NCBI RefSeq assembly: GCF_014649755.1
Contig: NZ_BMTQ01000023.1
Span: 1 to 64,000, forward strand
Direction: 5' to 3'
DNA length: 64,000 nucleotides
Source of the DNA: Streptomyces litmocidini
Lineage (GTDB): Bacteria > Actinomycetota > Actinomycetes > Streptomycetales > Streptomycetaceae
Below are positions 35,553 through 43,758 of the stretch, in pieces. The notes beneath the pieces were generated by a model. The model was not told the origin of the DNA, made no database searches, and saw only the letters and a list, made by a program, of their open reading frames with translations. The stretch's first letter is position 1. Each line of letters starts with the position of its first letter. The position numbers and the translations under genes are program-made.

Positions 35553-35587
35553 GGCCCCACCCTGCCGCACGGGGGACCGGGCCGCGC

Positions 35588-35695
35588 GCCGGACGGGCTT
35601 CCGGACCGGCCCGGGGGGGGGAGGCTTCCGGACGGGCTCGGGACAGGCTTCCGGACCGGCTCGGGTGGAGGCTTCCGGACGGGCCCGGGGACGGA
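35588..35695. repeat. About 25-bp imperfect tandem repeats upstream of the glycosylase gene
   Basis: Four or so copies of GGCTTCCGGAC(C/G)GGC(C/T)CGGG lie between 35588 and 35695, with variable spacing including a G9 run near 35610. No gene reads through with good coding character. Confidence 0.75.
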
Positions 35696-35722
35696 CGTCC
35701 GGGCGGCCTCAGGGCGCGCGTC

Positions 35723-36123
35723 GTGCGTGCACCGCTCGTCGAGGACGACGAAGACCTCCGGTTCGGGGTGGCCGCCGGTCTGCCCGCCGCCCTGCCCGCC
35801 GCCGGGCTCGCCGCCGACGGGGCCGCGGGCGTCTGCGGCGCGTCCGGCGTGACGGGCGAACCGGTCCGCGAGGACCGGCCGGCCAGCACCCGGCGACCGC
35901 ACCGGGTGCGCGCCCCGGGCGTCTTGACGGTCTTCGTCGTGGGCACGACGGGCGACCCCGCCACGCCCTGCCAGGAGGCGGTGGGTCCGGCCCGTCGTTT
36001 CCCCGGCGGCGTGCCGCCGTCCTTCGAGGCGCCCGGCCACACCGGGTACGGCCGTGACGCCTGCGTCGACGAGAAGGTCGAGGAGTGACTGGTCCTCCTC
36101 ACGAAGCTCCGGCCCGGCACGAC
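35723..36123 (+). pseudogene. Fused relics: response-regulator start and TAP-type hydrolase end
   Basis: From GTG 35723 one plus frame reads 'VRAPLVEDDEDLRFGVAAGL', like the first strand and acidic pocket of an OmpR-type response regulator. The same frame later reads 'GVLTVFVVGTTGDPATPCQE' and 'FEAPGHTGYGRDACVDEKVE', which is the C-terminal TAP-like region of secreted alpha/beta hydrolases, including the catalytic Asp and His parts. An in-frame TGA at 36086-36088 replaces the usual Tyr; the codons after it still read 'LLTKLRPGTTC', the normal ending. Two unrelated gene ends are joined by deletion. Confidence 0.6.
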
Positions 36124-37490
36124 GTGCGCGCCGCGGCGTCCGCCGGGTCCAGCAGGTCGAGTTCGTCGGTGAGCGCGGCGGCCAGCGCGTCGAGGTCCGG
36201 GACGGCCGCGCCGTCGGCGACGAGGCCGATGTGGACCTGGCCGCCGTACGGGGACATGGCGACGGCGAGGGACTGGCCGCGGGCGAGCGGGGCCATCGGG
36301 AAGAGCGCGCGCAGCGGGGCGCCGCCGAGGGAGAGCGCGGAGCGGGGCAGCGGTACCTGGGTGACGAGGAGGTCGAAGAGGAGCCGGGCGGCGCCGGCGG
36401 CGAGGGGGGCTCCGAAGCGGTGGGCGAGCGGGTGCAGCTGGTCGGCGAGGAGGGCGACGGCGCCCGCTCCGCGGAAGGGTCCGGCGGCCTTGTTGCGGTC
36501 CATGGCGCGGCGGACGGCGGCGAGCCGGGCGGCCGGGTCGGGTTCGGTGACCGGCAGGTCGAGGAGGTATCCGGAGAGGCTGTTCCCCGGGCCCGCCGGG
36601 GCGCCGGGGCGGCGGCGGGAGACCGGGACGAGGGCCCGCGGGGCGGCGTCGGGGAGGGGCAGGCCGCGCCCGTCGAACCAGCGGCGCAGGGCGCCGGCGA
36701 CGAGGGCGAGGAGGACGTCGTTGGCGGTGCCGCCGGTGGTGCGGCGGATGCGGTGGACGCGGTCGAGGGGCAGGGTGGCGGTGGCGATCCGGCGCGTGCC
36801 GCTGGAGTCGGCGGCGAGCGGGGCGGCCGGCTGCCCGTCGAGGCGGCCGGCGCGGGCGACCGAGGAGCCGACGACGGAGGCGCCGACCTCGACGGCCCGG
36901 CCGAGGTCGCCGAGGCGGTCGCGGGCGATGCCGAGGAGGCGGCCCGGGCCGGGGAGCCAGGGGCGCGGGGGGACGGGGCGGCTGCTGCGGGCCGGGCGTC
37001 GGCCCGCGGCGATCTCGTCGAAGATCCCGGCGCCGATGGCGACGGCCCGCATGCCGTCGGCGAGGGCGTGGTGGAGTTTGACGAGGACGGCGAAGGAGCC
37101 GTCGGGGGCGCCGCTGAGCAGGTACATCTCCCAGGGCGGCAGGCCGCGGGCGACGGGTCGTTCCATGAGTTCGGCGGCGAGTCGGGTGGCCTCGGCGGTG
37201 AAGTCGACGCCGGGGAGGGCGATCTCGCGGACGTGCCGGCGCACGTCGAAGTCGGGGTCGGCGCTCCAGGCGGCGCCGCCGACGGGGAACAGGACGTCGC
37301 GGACGCGCATCCGGAGCCGGGGGACGGCGGCGGCCCGCCGGGCGAGCAGTTCCAGGACGTCGGTGGGCTCCTGCCCGGTGGCGGCGGGCGGGGGGCCGAA
37401 GTGGGCGAGGGCCCCGAGGTGCAGGGGGTGCTCGGTGGATTCCAGGTGCCAGAAGGCCAGGTCCAGGGGTGCCAGTAGCTCGCTGCTCAA
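36099..37490 (-). CDS. Wax ester synthase / diacylglycerol acyltransferase (WS/DGAT)
   Basis: A 463-aa acyl-CoA-dependent acyltransferase making triacylglycerol or wax ester storage lipid at the inner membrane face. The active site HHxxxDG is intact as 'KLHHALADGMRAVAIGAG' (His140, His141, Asp145). The N-terminus 'LLAPLDLAFWHLESTEHPLH' and the C-terminal 'ALFPMAPLARGQSLAVAMSP' with 'YGGQVHIGLVADGAAVPDLD' are family landmarks. ATG 37490 starts at the conserved 'LAPLD' region. Its 3' end overlaps the hydrolase relic on the other strand by 25 bases. Confidence 0.93.
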   Translation of the reverse strand: MSSELLAPLDLAFWHLESTEHPLHLGALAHFGPPPAATGQEPTDVLELLARRAAAVPRLRMRVRDVLFPVGGAAWSADPDFDVRRHVREIALPGVDFTAEATRLAAELMERPVARGLPPWEMYLLSGAPDGSFAVLVKLHHALADGMRAVAIGAGIFDEIAAGRRPARSSRPVPPRPWLPGPGRLLGIARDRLGDLGRAVEVGASVVGSSVARAGRLDGQPAAPLAADSSGTRRIATATLPLDRVHRIRRTTGGTANDVLLALVAGALRRWFDGRGLPLPDAAPRALVPVSRRRPGAPAGPGNSLSGYLLDLPVTEPDPAARLAAVRRAMDRNKAAGPFRGAGAVALLADQLHPLAHRFGAPLAAGAARLLFDLLVTQVPLPRSALSLGGAPLRALFPMAPLARGQSLAVAMSPYGGQVHIGLVADGAAVPDLDALAAALTDELDLLDPADAAARTSCRAGAS

Positions 37491-37590
37491 GTTGTCCTCT
37501 TGCTCCTGCGATTTCCTGCGCGGTGAGACCGGTGGGCGAAGTCAATCGCACACCGTCAGTTACGGTCAAGTACGATCAGTTCACGCTCGG

Positions 37591-39687
37591 TTAACACGTT
37601 CCATGCTCCACGGTGAATTCGCACCACACGCACTTGCCGCCGCCCCGCGACTCCACGCCCCACGCGTCCGAGAGCCGGTCGACCAGGAGCAGGCCCCGCC
37701 CGGACACCCCCGCCTCCCCCGCCTCGCGGCGCCGGGGCAGCGCGCTGGACCGGTCCTCCACCTCCACCCGCAGCCGTCGCGGGGGCCCGGTCAGGATCCG
37801 CAGCGTCACGATGGCTCCGCCGTCGGTGTGCATCAGGGCGTTGGTCATCAGCTCGTCGGCGACCAGTTCGATCTCGTCCGCGCGCTCCCCCGCTCCCCAG
37901 GCCCGGACGGCCGCCCGGATCATGTGCCGGGCGGAGCTCAGCGCCTCCGGGTCGTTCTGGGCGACGTGCTGCTGGAAGCGGCCGGTGCCCTGCGGGTGGT
38001 ACGTGCCCTGGCGGCGCAGCAGCAGGATCGCGACGTCGTCCTCGCCGCCCCGCTCGGCGACGACGTCGCAGAGGTGGTCGGCGAGGTGCTGGAGGTCGGC
38101 GGGGCCTCGCCGGACCAGGGAGGAGAGCCACTGCAGGCCCTCGTCGAGGTCGGCTCCGGGCTTCTCCACGAGCCCGTCGGTGTAGAGCATCAGCGTCTGG
38201 CCGGGATCCAGCTCCAGGGTGGTCACCGGATAGTCGAGGCGGCCGAACTCCGCGGAGAGCCCGAGCGGCAGCCCGCCGCCGACCGGCAGTCTGCGGCAGC
38301 CGCCGTCGATCTCCCGGACCAGCGGGTCGACGTGGCCGGCGCGCACCACCTGGACGACCCCGGTGGCGAGGTCGACCTCCGCGTAGGTGCAGGTGGCGAA
38401 GCGTTCGGTGTCGAGCTCGTGGAGGAAGACCGAGGCGCGGGCCATCACCGTGGCCGGGGGGTGGCCCTCGGCGGCGTAGGCGCGCAGCACGATCCGCAGC
38501 TGGCCCATGACGGCCGCCGCGTGGGTGTCGTGGCCCTGCACGTCGCCGATGACGCAGCCGACCCGGCCGCCGGGCAGCGCGATGAGGTCGTACCAGTCGC
38601 CGCCGACGTCCCGCCCGAGGCGGGCCGAGCGGTAGCGGACCGCCGTCTGGGCGCCGGGCACCTCGGGGATCCGGCGCGGCAGCATCGCCTGCTGGAGCCC
38701 TTCGGCGAGGTCGTGCTCCTGCTCGTAGAGCATGGCCCGCTGGAGGCTCTGGGCGATGCTGCTGCCGAGGGCGACGAGCAGGGTCCGCTCGTCCTCGCTG
38801 AAGCGGGTCTTGTCGCTGTAGAGCAGGCCGAGGGCGCCGATGGGCCGGGCCTGGGCGATGAGCGGCAGATAGGCGGCGGCGGTGATGCCGAGCCCGCTGA
38901 TGTGCGGCCAGAGCACCGGGAAGGAGTGGGCGAAGTCCCGGGCCGATTCGATGAACCGGGGGCGCAGGGTCCGGACGACCTCGCTCATCGGGTACGGCTC
39001 GTCCACCCGGGTGAACCGGGTGCCCGGCACGAAGGCGCCCTCCGGCCCTTCGGCGACGAGGTGGATGCGCCCGCCTTCGAGGAGGCCCACGACGAGGCTG
39101 GCCGCGCCGAAGTGTTCGAGCGCGTGCGAGTCGTTGAGCAGGTCGATGACGTCCTGCACGGTCCGGGCGTAGGCGAGGGCCGCCGTGGTGCCCTCGACGA
39201 CGCCGGCGCGCCTCCGGCGTCCCTCGTCGAGGCCGAGCCGGGCGGCGGACTCGGTGAGTTCGTGGGTGGCGTCGCGCAGGATGCCGATGATGCGGACGGG
39301 CCGGCCGGTGTCGTCGCGGTGGACGATGCCCTGGGTGTGGGTCCACTGGTGGCTGCCGTCCCGGCGGCGGATGCGGAAGTACGCGCCGTACTCCTCGCTG
39401 CCGTCCTTGAGCGCCTGGGCCACGAGGGTGTCGAGCTGGCGGCCCTCGTCCGGCAGCACGCGCGGGCCCAGGCTCTCGGGTCTGCCGTCGTACTCGTCGC
39501 GGTCCATGTCGAAGACGTCGAGGGCGGCGTCGTCCATGACCATGGTCCCGGTGAGCAGGTCCCAGTCGAAGCCGCCCATGCGGAAGGCGGAGCCGTGGTC
39601 GGCGAGGATCCGGGCGCCGGGCCGCGACCCGTTCGGCGCACGGTCCGGCCGTGCGGTCGCCTCGCCGCCCCCGCTGCCCGCGTTCAT
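37591..39687 (-). CDS. PAS-GAF-SpoIIE (PP2C)-HATPase regulatory phosphatase
   Basis: A 698-aa cytosolic signalling protein. Order: PAS/PAC at residues about 35-145 ('GGFDWDLLTGTMVMDDAALD'), GAF at about 170-330, SpoIIE-type PP2C phosphatase at about 345-560 ('LGRDVGGDWYDLIALPGGRV', 'GCVIGDVQGHDTHAAAVMG', 'MLYTDGLVEKPGADLDEG'), and RsbW-like ATPase at about 580-695 ('ELVADELMTNALMHTDGG', 'GRGLLLVDRLSDAWG'). Such proteins dephosphorylate anti-sigma antagonists and may also kinase them. No antagonist gene is adjacent. Confidence 0.93.
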   Translation of the reverse strand: MNAGSGGGEATARPDRAPNGSRPGARILADHGSAFRMGGFDWDLLTGTMVMDDAALDVFDMDRDEYDGRPESLGPRVLPDEGRQLDTLVAQALKDGSEEYGAYFRIRRRDGSHQWTHTQGIVHRDDTGRPVRIIGILRDATHELTESAARLGLDEGRRRRAGVVEGTTAALAYARTVQDVIDLLNDSHALEHFGAASLVVGLLEGGRIHLVAEGPEGAFVPGTRFTRVDEPYPMSEVVRTLRPRFIESARDFAHSFPVLWPHISGLGITAAAYLPLIAQARPIGALGLLYSDKTRFSEDERTLLVALGSSIAQSLQRAMLYEQEHDLAEGLQQAMLPRRIPEVPGAQTAVRYRSARLGRDVGGDWYDLIALPGGRVGCVIGDVQGHDTHAAAVMGQLRIVLRAYAAEGHPPATVMARASVFLHELDTERFATCTYAEVDLATGVVQVVRAGHVDPLVREIDGGCRRLPVGGGLPLGLSAEFGRLDYPVTTLELDPGQTLMLYTDGLVEKPGADLDEGLQWLSSLVRRGPADLQHLADHLCDVVAERGGEDDVAILLLRRQGTYHPQGTGRFQQHVAQNDPEALSSARHMIRAAVRAWGAGERADEIELVADELMTNALMHTDGGAIVTLRILTGPPRRLRVEVEDRSSALPRRREAGEAGVSGRGLLLVDRLSDAWGVESRGGGKCVWCEFTVEHGTC

Positions 39688-39736
39688 GGGGCCACGCTAG
39701 GCGCAGCCCCGCCGGTGCGCACCAGGAAGATCCCCT

Positions 39737-40894
39737 TCACCCCTGGAAGATCTCCGGCCGGTCGGGCACCGGACCGGCGGGGAAGAGTTCGTCGGGCGGC
39801 GCCGTCCCGTCCGGGGCGGTGGGTTCGGAGGGGAACGGTCCGAACGGGTCGGGGTAGGGCTCGGTGTACGGGTCGGGGGAGGGCTCCGTGTACGGGTCGG
39901 GAGCCGGGGGCGTCGGGGCCGTCGGATCGGTGCTCGTGCCTCCGGAGCCGGACGGGTCGGGGGCGTCGGGCAGCGGGGCGCTGGGCACGGGCCGGGCGGG
40001 ATCCGGGGAGGCGGGGTGGTCGGGATCCGGGGAGGCGGGGTGGTCGGGGGTCCTCGGGCGGGGCGTGCTCGGGTCGGGCGTGCCGGAGCCGGCGAGGGCG
40101 CAGGCGTCGGGGTCGCAGTCCGGCTCCACGGCGGGCTCCTTGTCCTGGTCCCCGTCGCTGCCGGTCCGCCGCTCGATCCAGGTGCGGTCGGTGGTGTTCA
40201 CGATGACCAGGCTGGTGACGACGGAGGTGGTGGGCCGGACGGTGATCACGCGGTCGGGGTCGAAGGCGTCCCAGGGGTCGCCCCGGTGGACGCCGCTCGC
40301 GGCGGCGGGGCTGCGGAGCGGGTTGCCGCAGGCGCAGCGGACGCGCGGGGCCCCGTACTGGTCGACGAGGACCGCCGTACCGGTCTGCAGCACGGCCTGG
40401 AAGGCGTGGGCGCGGTCCTCGCGGTAGCCGTGGTCGGTGACGCGGGTGTCGGCGCGCAGGGCGACCGGGGTGAGTCCGCGGAGCCAGCCGGCGACGTCGG
40501 CCTCGGGGATGCCGGCGGCTTCGGCGAAGGCGCGCGCCTTGGTGCGGTCCGCGGCGAGGAGGGCGACCTGCCGCTCGACGTCGCAGCTGCCGATCGCGCG
40601 CGTGCCGCCGTAGAGGCCGGGGGTGGAGCCGGTGACCTCGTGGGCCCGCGGACCGTCGTCGCCGGGCTGCCGGCCGGGGGCGGCGGGGGGCGCGGTGTTC
40701 CGGACGGTGGAGGCGGTGAAGGGGTCGGGTCCATGGGCGCCGAGCGGCTGGAGGAGGACGTCCTGGGCGGGGGCCGGGGCCGGTTCGCCGCCGACGCCCT
40801 CTCCCGCGGAGGAGCAGCCCGTGAGCAGCAGCGCCGAGACGAGGCCCGCGACCGCGGGGCGGGTCCGCCGCGTCCGGCGGGGGGATGAGCGCAC
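39737..40894 (-). CDS. DUF6777-like lipoprotein with Pro/Asp/Thr-rich tail
   Basis: A 385-aa exported lipoprotein. GTG 40894 follows GGGAGAACAAG. Signal residues end at lipobox 'LLLTGC' (Cys about 23). The conserved middle (about 40-215) has 'DVLLQPLGAHGPDPFTASTV', 'TPGLYGGTRAIGSCDVERQV' and 'ALLAADRTKARAFAEAAGI', then 'CACGNPL'. Residues about 250-385 are low complexity with repeated 'PDHPASPDP' and 'PDPYTEP' units. The role is unknown; it resembles Streptomyces wall-associated lipoproteins of this domain. Confidence 0.75.
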   Translation of the reverse strand: MRSSPRRTRRTRPAVAGLVSALLLTGCSSAGEGVGGEPAPAPAQDVLLQPLGAHGPDPFTASTVRNTAPPAAPGRQPGDDGPRAHEVTGSTPGLYGGTRAIGSCDVERQVALLAADRTKARAFAEAAGIPEADVAGWLRGLTPVALRADTRVTDHGYREDRAHAFQAVLQTGTAVLVDQYGAPRVRCACGNPLRSPAAASGVHRGDPWDAFDPDRVITVRPTTSVVTSLVIVNTTDRTWIERRTGSDGDQDKEPAVEPDCDPDACALAGSGTPDPSTPRPRTPDHPASPDPDHPASPDPARPVPSAPLPDAPDPSGSGGTSTDPTAPTPPAPDPYTEPSPDPYTEPYPDPFGPFPSEPTAPDGTAPPDELFPAGPVPDRPEIFQG

Positions 40895-41044
40895 CTTGTT
40901 CTCCCGACTCTCTCTCGGCCGGGGTTCTCCCGACTTCCCTTTCCGCCGGGCCCGGTGCCCGGTTCCGGCCAGTGCCTCATGTCTGTCGCAGCGCACGGGC
41001 CCCCGCAAGCGGAGCGCGGCCGACCGGGTCGCGACGACCAGCGG

Positions 41045-41100
41045 CTTGAACGCGTTCAAGAAAAGTCCTACGCTCGACTCGCCAGTTGAACACGTTCAAG
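41045..41100 (+). promoter_or_regulatory. Promoter with two matched palindromic operators
   Basis: Two 14-bp palindromes, TTGAACGCGTTCAA (41046-41059, flanked by C and G to make 16) and TTGAACACGTTCAA (41086-41099), have centres 40 bp apart, close to four helical turns. The first contains a -35-like TTGAAC, and TACGCT at 41069-41074 is a good -10 after a 17-bp spacer. The second would lie just downstream of the transcription start. This is a classic repressor layout, probably TetR-like, for the DUF1990 gene at 41177; the regulator is not in the window. Confidence 0.75.
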
Positions 41101-41176
41101 TGGGGGTGGCGTCGCATGACCGCGCCTCCGGTCCCCTTCCGGCCCTTCCGCACCCGTCCCGAACGGAGCTTCCGGC

Positions 41177-41728
41177 ATGACCCGCCTCACCCACGACCTC
41201 TCCCGCCCCGCCCCGCGCCGCCCGGGCCTCACCTACCGCGAGGTCGGCGCCACCCGCACCCCCGAGGCGCTCCCCGCCGGCTACCACCACCTGCGGCACA
41301 GCACGGTCGTCGGCCACGGCAGGGCCGCCTTCGAGACCGCCGGGGCGGCCGTCACCACCTGGCGGATGCACCGCGCCTCCGGGGCGCGCGTCCGCGCCGA
41401 CGCCGACCGCGCCGGGCCCGGCGTCCACCTGGTGGTGTCGCTGGGCGCCGGCCCGCTCCGGATCGGCGTCCCCTGCTCGGTGATCTGGACGGCGTACGAG
41501 GAGAACCGCACCGGCTTCGCCTACGGCACCCTGAGCGGGCACGCCGAGTGCGGCGAGGAGTCCTTCGTCGTCGAGCTGGAGCCGGACGGCACGGTCCGCT
41601 TCACGGTCACCGCCTTCAGCCGGCCCGCCACCTGGTACACCCGGCTCGCCGGGCCCGTGGTCCCGCGGCTCCAGCACGCGTACGCCCGCCTGCTCGGCCG
41701 GACCCTCCGGCGCCTCGTCAGGGCGTGA
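41177..41728 (+). CDS. DUF1990 domain protein
   Basis: A 183-aa soluble protein of the DUF1990 family. Landmarks are 'PGLTYREVGATRTPEALPAG', 'YHHLRHSTVVGHGRAAFETA' and 'RIGVPCSVIWTAYEENRTGF', then 'YGTLSGHAECGEESFVVELE' and 'AFSRPATWYTRLAGPVVPRL'. The family's biochemical role is unknown. ATG 41177 follows CGGAGCTTCCGGC. It is the first gene behind the double-palindrome promoter; the lipase maturation factor gene follows after 22 bases and is probably in the same transcript. Confidence 0.88.
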   Translation: MTRLTHDLSRPAPRRPGLTYREVGATRTPEALPAGYHHLRHSTVVGHGRAAFETAGAAVTTWRMHRASGARVRADADRAGPGVHLVVSLGAGPLRIGVPCSVIWTAYEENRTGFAYGTLSGHAECGEESFVVELEPDGTVRFTVTAFSRPATWYTRLAGPVVPRLQHAYARLLGRTLRRLVRA

Positions 41729-41750
41729 CGCCGGGCCGATACTGGAGGGG

Positions 41751-43178
41751 ATGGAGTGGTTCACCGCGCCCGACCACTGGCTGAGCCGGATCGTCTTCCA
41801 GCGGGGCCTCGCCGGGCTGTACTGCGTGGCGTTCCTGTCGGCAGCCCTCCAGTTCCGGGCGCTGATCGGGGAGCGCGGAATGCTCCCCGTACCGGAGTAC
41901 GTGCGCCGGACCCGGCCGCGCCACACCCCCTCCCTCTTCCACTGGCGCTACTCCGACCGGCTCTTCGCGGCCGTCTCCTGGTCCGGCGCCGCCCTCGCGC
42001 TCGCGCTCGTCGCGGGCGCGGGGGACGCCGTGCCGCTGCCGGTCTCGATGCTCCTGTGGTTGGTGCTCTGGGGGCTCTACCTGTCGATCGTGAACGTGGG
42101 GCAGACCTGGTACTCCTTCGGCTGGGAGTCCCTGCTGCTGGAGACCGGGTTCCTCGCGGTCCTCCTCGGCAACGACGACACGGGCCCGCCGGTCCTCGTC
42201 CTGTTCCTGCTGCGCTGGCTGCTCTTCCGCGTCGAGTTCGGCGCCGGACTCATCAAGATCCGGGGCGACCCCTGCTGGCGGAACCTGACCTGCCTCTACC
42301 ACCACCACGAGACCCAGCCGATGCCCGGCCCGCTGAGCTGGTTCTTCCACCACCTGCCCCGTCCGCTGCACCGGGTCGAGGTCGCCGCCAACCACGTCGT
42401 CCAGCTGATCGTGCCGTTCCTGCTCTTCACCCCGCAGCCAGTGGCCACGATCGCGGCCGGCCTCATGGTGGCCACCCAGCTCTGGCTGGTGCTCTCCGGC
42501 AACTTCGCCTGGCTGAACTGGATCACGATCGTGCTCGCCCTGTCGGCCGTGGACGCCTCCCCGCTCACCGGCGCGCACCCCCGGCCGGACCCGCCGCTCT
42601 GGTACGTGGTCGTGGTGGTCGCGGCGACCGCCTTCGTCCTGGTCCGCAGCTACGGCCCGGCGCGCAACCTGCTCTCCCGGCGCCAGGCGATGAACCGCTC
42701 GTACGATCCGTACCACCTGGTCAACAGCTACGGCGCGTTCGGCACCGTCGGCCGGGTCCGGGACGAGATCGTCGTCGAGGGCACCGACGACCCGGAGCCG
42801 CACCCGGGCTCGGTGTGGCGCGAGTACGGCTTCAAGGGCAAGCCGGGCGATCCCCGCCGGCTGCCCCGGCAGTTCGCCCCGTACCACCTGCGGCTCGACT
42901 GGCTGATGTGGTTCGCCGCGCTCTCCCCCGGGTACGCGCGCGCGTGGTTCGGGCCGTTCGTCGAGCGGCTGCTCGACAACGACCGGGACACCCTGCGGCT
43001 GCTCGCCCACAACCCCTTCCCGGACGCCCCGCCGGCCTTCGTCCGCGCCCGGCTGTACCGCTACCGCTACACGACCTGGCGGGAACTCCGGACCACCGGG
43101 GCCTGGTGGCACCGGACGCTGGTGCGGGAGTACCTGCCGCCGACCCGGCTGCGGGCGCCCACGGGCACGTCCCGCTGA
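41751..43178 (+). CDS. Lipase maturation factor family membrane protein
   Basis: A 475-aa membrane protein of the LMF1 family. Several hydrophobic helices fill residues about 15-340; 'WYSFGWESLLLETGFLAVLL', 'RVEFGAGLIKIRGDPCWRNL' and 'TCLYHHHETQPMPGPLSWFF' are characteristic. The soluble C-terminal domain has 'NSYGAFGTVGRVRDEIVVEG', 'WREYGFKGKPGDPRRLP' and 'PYHLRLDWLMWFAALSP'. In vertebrates LMF1 helps lipases fold; the bacterial role is not known. ATG 41751 has GGAGGGG just upstream. Confidence 0.92.
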   Translation: MEWFTAPDHWLSRIVFQRGLAGLYCVAFLSAALQFRALIGERGMLPVPEYVRRTRPRHTPSLFHWRYSDRLFAAVSWSGAALALALVAGAGDAVPLPVSMLLWLVLWGLYLSIVNVGQTWYSFGWESLLLETGFLAVLLGNDDTGPPVLVLFLLRWLLFRVEFGAGLIKIRGDPCWRNLTCLYHHHETQPMPGPLSWFFHHLPRPLHRVEVAANHVVQLIVPFLLFTPQPVATIAAGLMVATQLWLVLSGNFAWLNWITIVLALSAVDASPLTGAHPRPDPPLWYVVVVVAATAFVLVRSYGPARNLLSRRQAMNRSYDPYHLVNSYGAFGTVGRVRDEIVVEGTDDPEPHPGSVWREYGFKGKPGDPRRLPRQFAPYHLRLDWLMWFAALSPGYARAWFGPFVERLLDNDRDTLRLLAHNPFPDAPPAFVRARLYRYRYTTWRELRTTGAWWHRTLVREYLPPTRLRAPTGTSR

Positions 43179-43185
43179 ACGCACC

Positions 43186-43217
43186 GGTGCCCCCGGCCGG
43201 GAACGGCCGGGGGCACC
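43186..43217. terminator. Strong bidirectional hairpin terminator
   Basis: GGTGCCCCCGGCCG at 43186-43199 pairs perfectly with CGGCCGGGGGCACC at 43204-43217, a 14-bp stem with a GGAA tetraloop. It sits eight bases past the lipase maturation factor stop and 18 bases past the end of the convergent 56-aa gene. Confidence 0.85.
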
Positions 43218-43234
43218 CGGGGTGAAGCGGGGGA

Positions 43235-43405
43235 TCAGTCGATGCCGGGCAGGATGTGGGGCTCGGCGAGGTCCTCCTCGTAGCCCGCGAGTCGGATCGG
43301 GGCCGCGTGGGCCCACACGTCGAGGCTTCCCAGCTCGCCGTTCCGGCGCGGCCGGTCGTTGCGTTCGGCCGGTCGCGGTTCCTGCTTCGTCAGTTCGGGT
43401 GTCAC
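43235..43405 (-). CDS. 56-aa peptide of unknown function, possible RiPP-like precursor
   Basis: A compact gene with near-ideal signals: AAAGGAG eight bases before GTG 43405, 56 codons, and a strong terminator just beyond the stop. The N-terminal 25 residues are highly charged ('ELTKQEPRPAERNDRPRRN'). The C-terminal half looks constrained: 'GELGSLDVWAHAAPIRLAGY' then 'EEDLAEPHILPGID'. It has no signal peptide or membrane helix. The polar leader plus distinct C-terminal block resembles ribosomal peptide precursors, but I do not recognise a family and see no clear modifying enzyme. The nearest same-strand gene upstream is the SDR, whose own terminator lies between. A small regulatory protein is equally possible. 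Confidence 0.7.
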   Translation of the reverse strand: MTPELTKQEPRPAERNDRPRRNGELGSLDVWAHAAPIRLAGYEEDLAEPHILPGID

Positions 43406-43629
43406 CGCGCACTCCTTTGTGTCGCGTACCTGTGGGACAAGTGCCGGTCGGTCGCGGTGGCGCCGTTCGTGGCGGGACCGCGGCCTTGGTGGCAGGCCTG
43501 TCCCGGGAAGGCCGTGAGGACGGTGTGTGTCCTCGGTGGCCGACCGTGGGCATCAGACTAACCAAATGAGCGCCCCCGCGCTCTACCGGGCTCCAAAGTG
43601 TGACGCAATCGGGTGAAGCAAGACGGAAA

Positions 43630-43656
43630 AGCGCCCCATCAGGCCGATGGGGCGCT
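43630..43656 (-). terminator. Rho-independent terminator after the SDR gene
   Basis: AGCGCCCCATC (43630-43640) pairs perfectly with GATGGGGCGCT (43646-43656), and on the minus strand the stem is followed by TTTTCCGTCTT. It lies about 100 bases past the stop of the SDR gene and upstream of the 56-aa gene, so it separates the two transcripts. Just beyond, 43569-43584 is another small inverted repeat, GAGCGC-CCCC-GCGCTC. Confidence 0.88.
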
Positions 43657-43682
43657 CTTGCCGAGACCGTGGAGCCGTCCGT

Positions 43683-43757
43683 GGGGAGCGGCGTCCGGAC
43701 CGCCGTCCGCGGGAACGGCCTTCGGACCGCCGCCCGCGGGGAACGGCGTCCGGGCGG
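43683..43757. repeat. Three imperfect ~28-bp tandem repeats
   Basis: Units close to GGGAACGGCGTCCGGACCGC followed by CGCCCGCG are repeated about three times between the SDR stop codon and its terminator. They are likely untranslated. Confidence 0.7.
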
Positions 43758-43758
43758 T

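Noticed and set aside
33931..37569. Very long minus-strand frame of 1212 codons
   Set aside because: It crosses at least three real genes in another frame, is Arg/Pro-rich and has no domain sense. Long empty frames are common in very GC-rich DNA.
36085..40206. Plus-strand frame of 1373 codons
   Set aside because: It is antisense to the WS/DGAT, SpoIIE phosphatase and lipoprotein genes, with low-complexity Ala/Gly/Arg translation.
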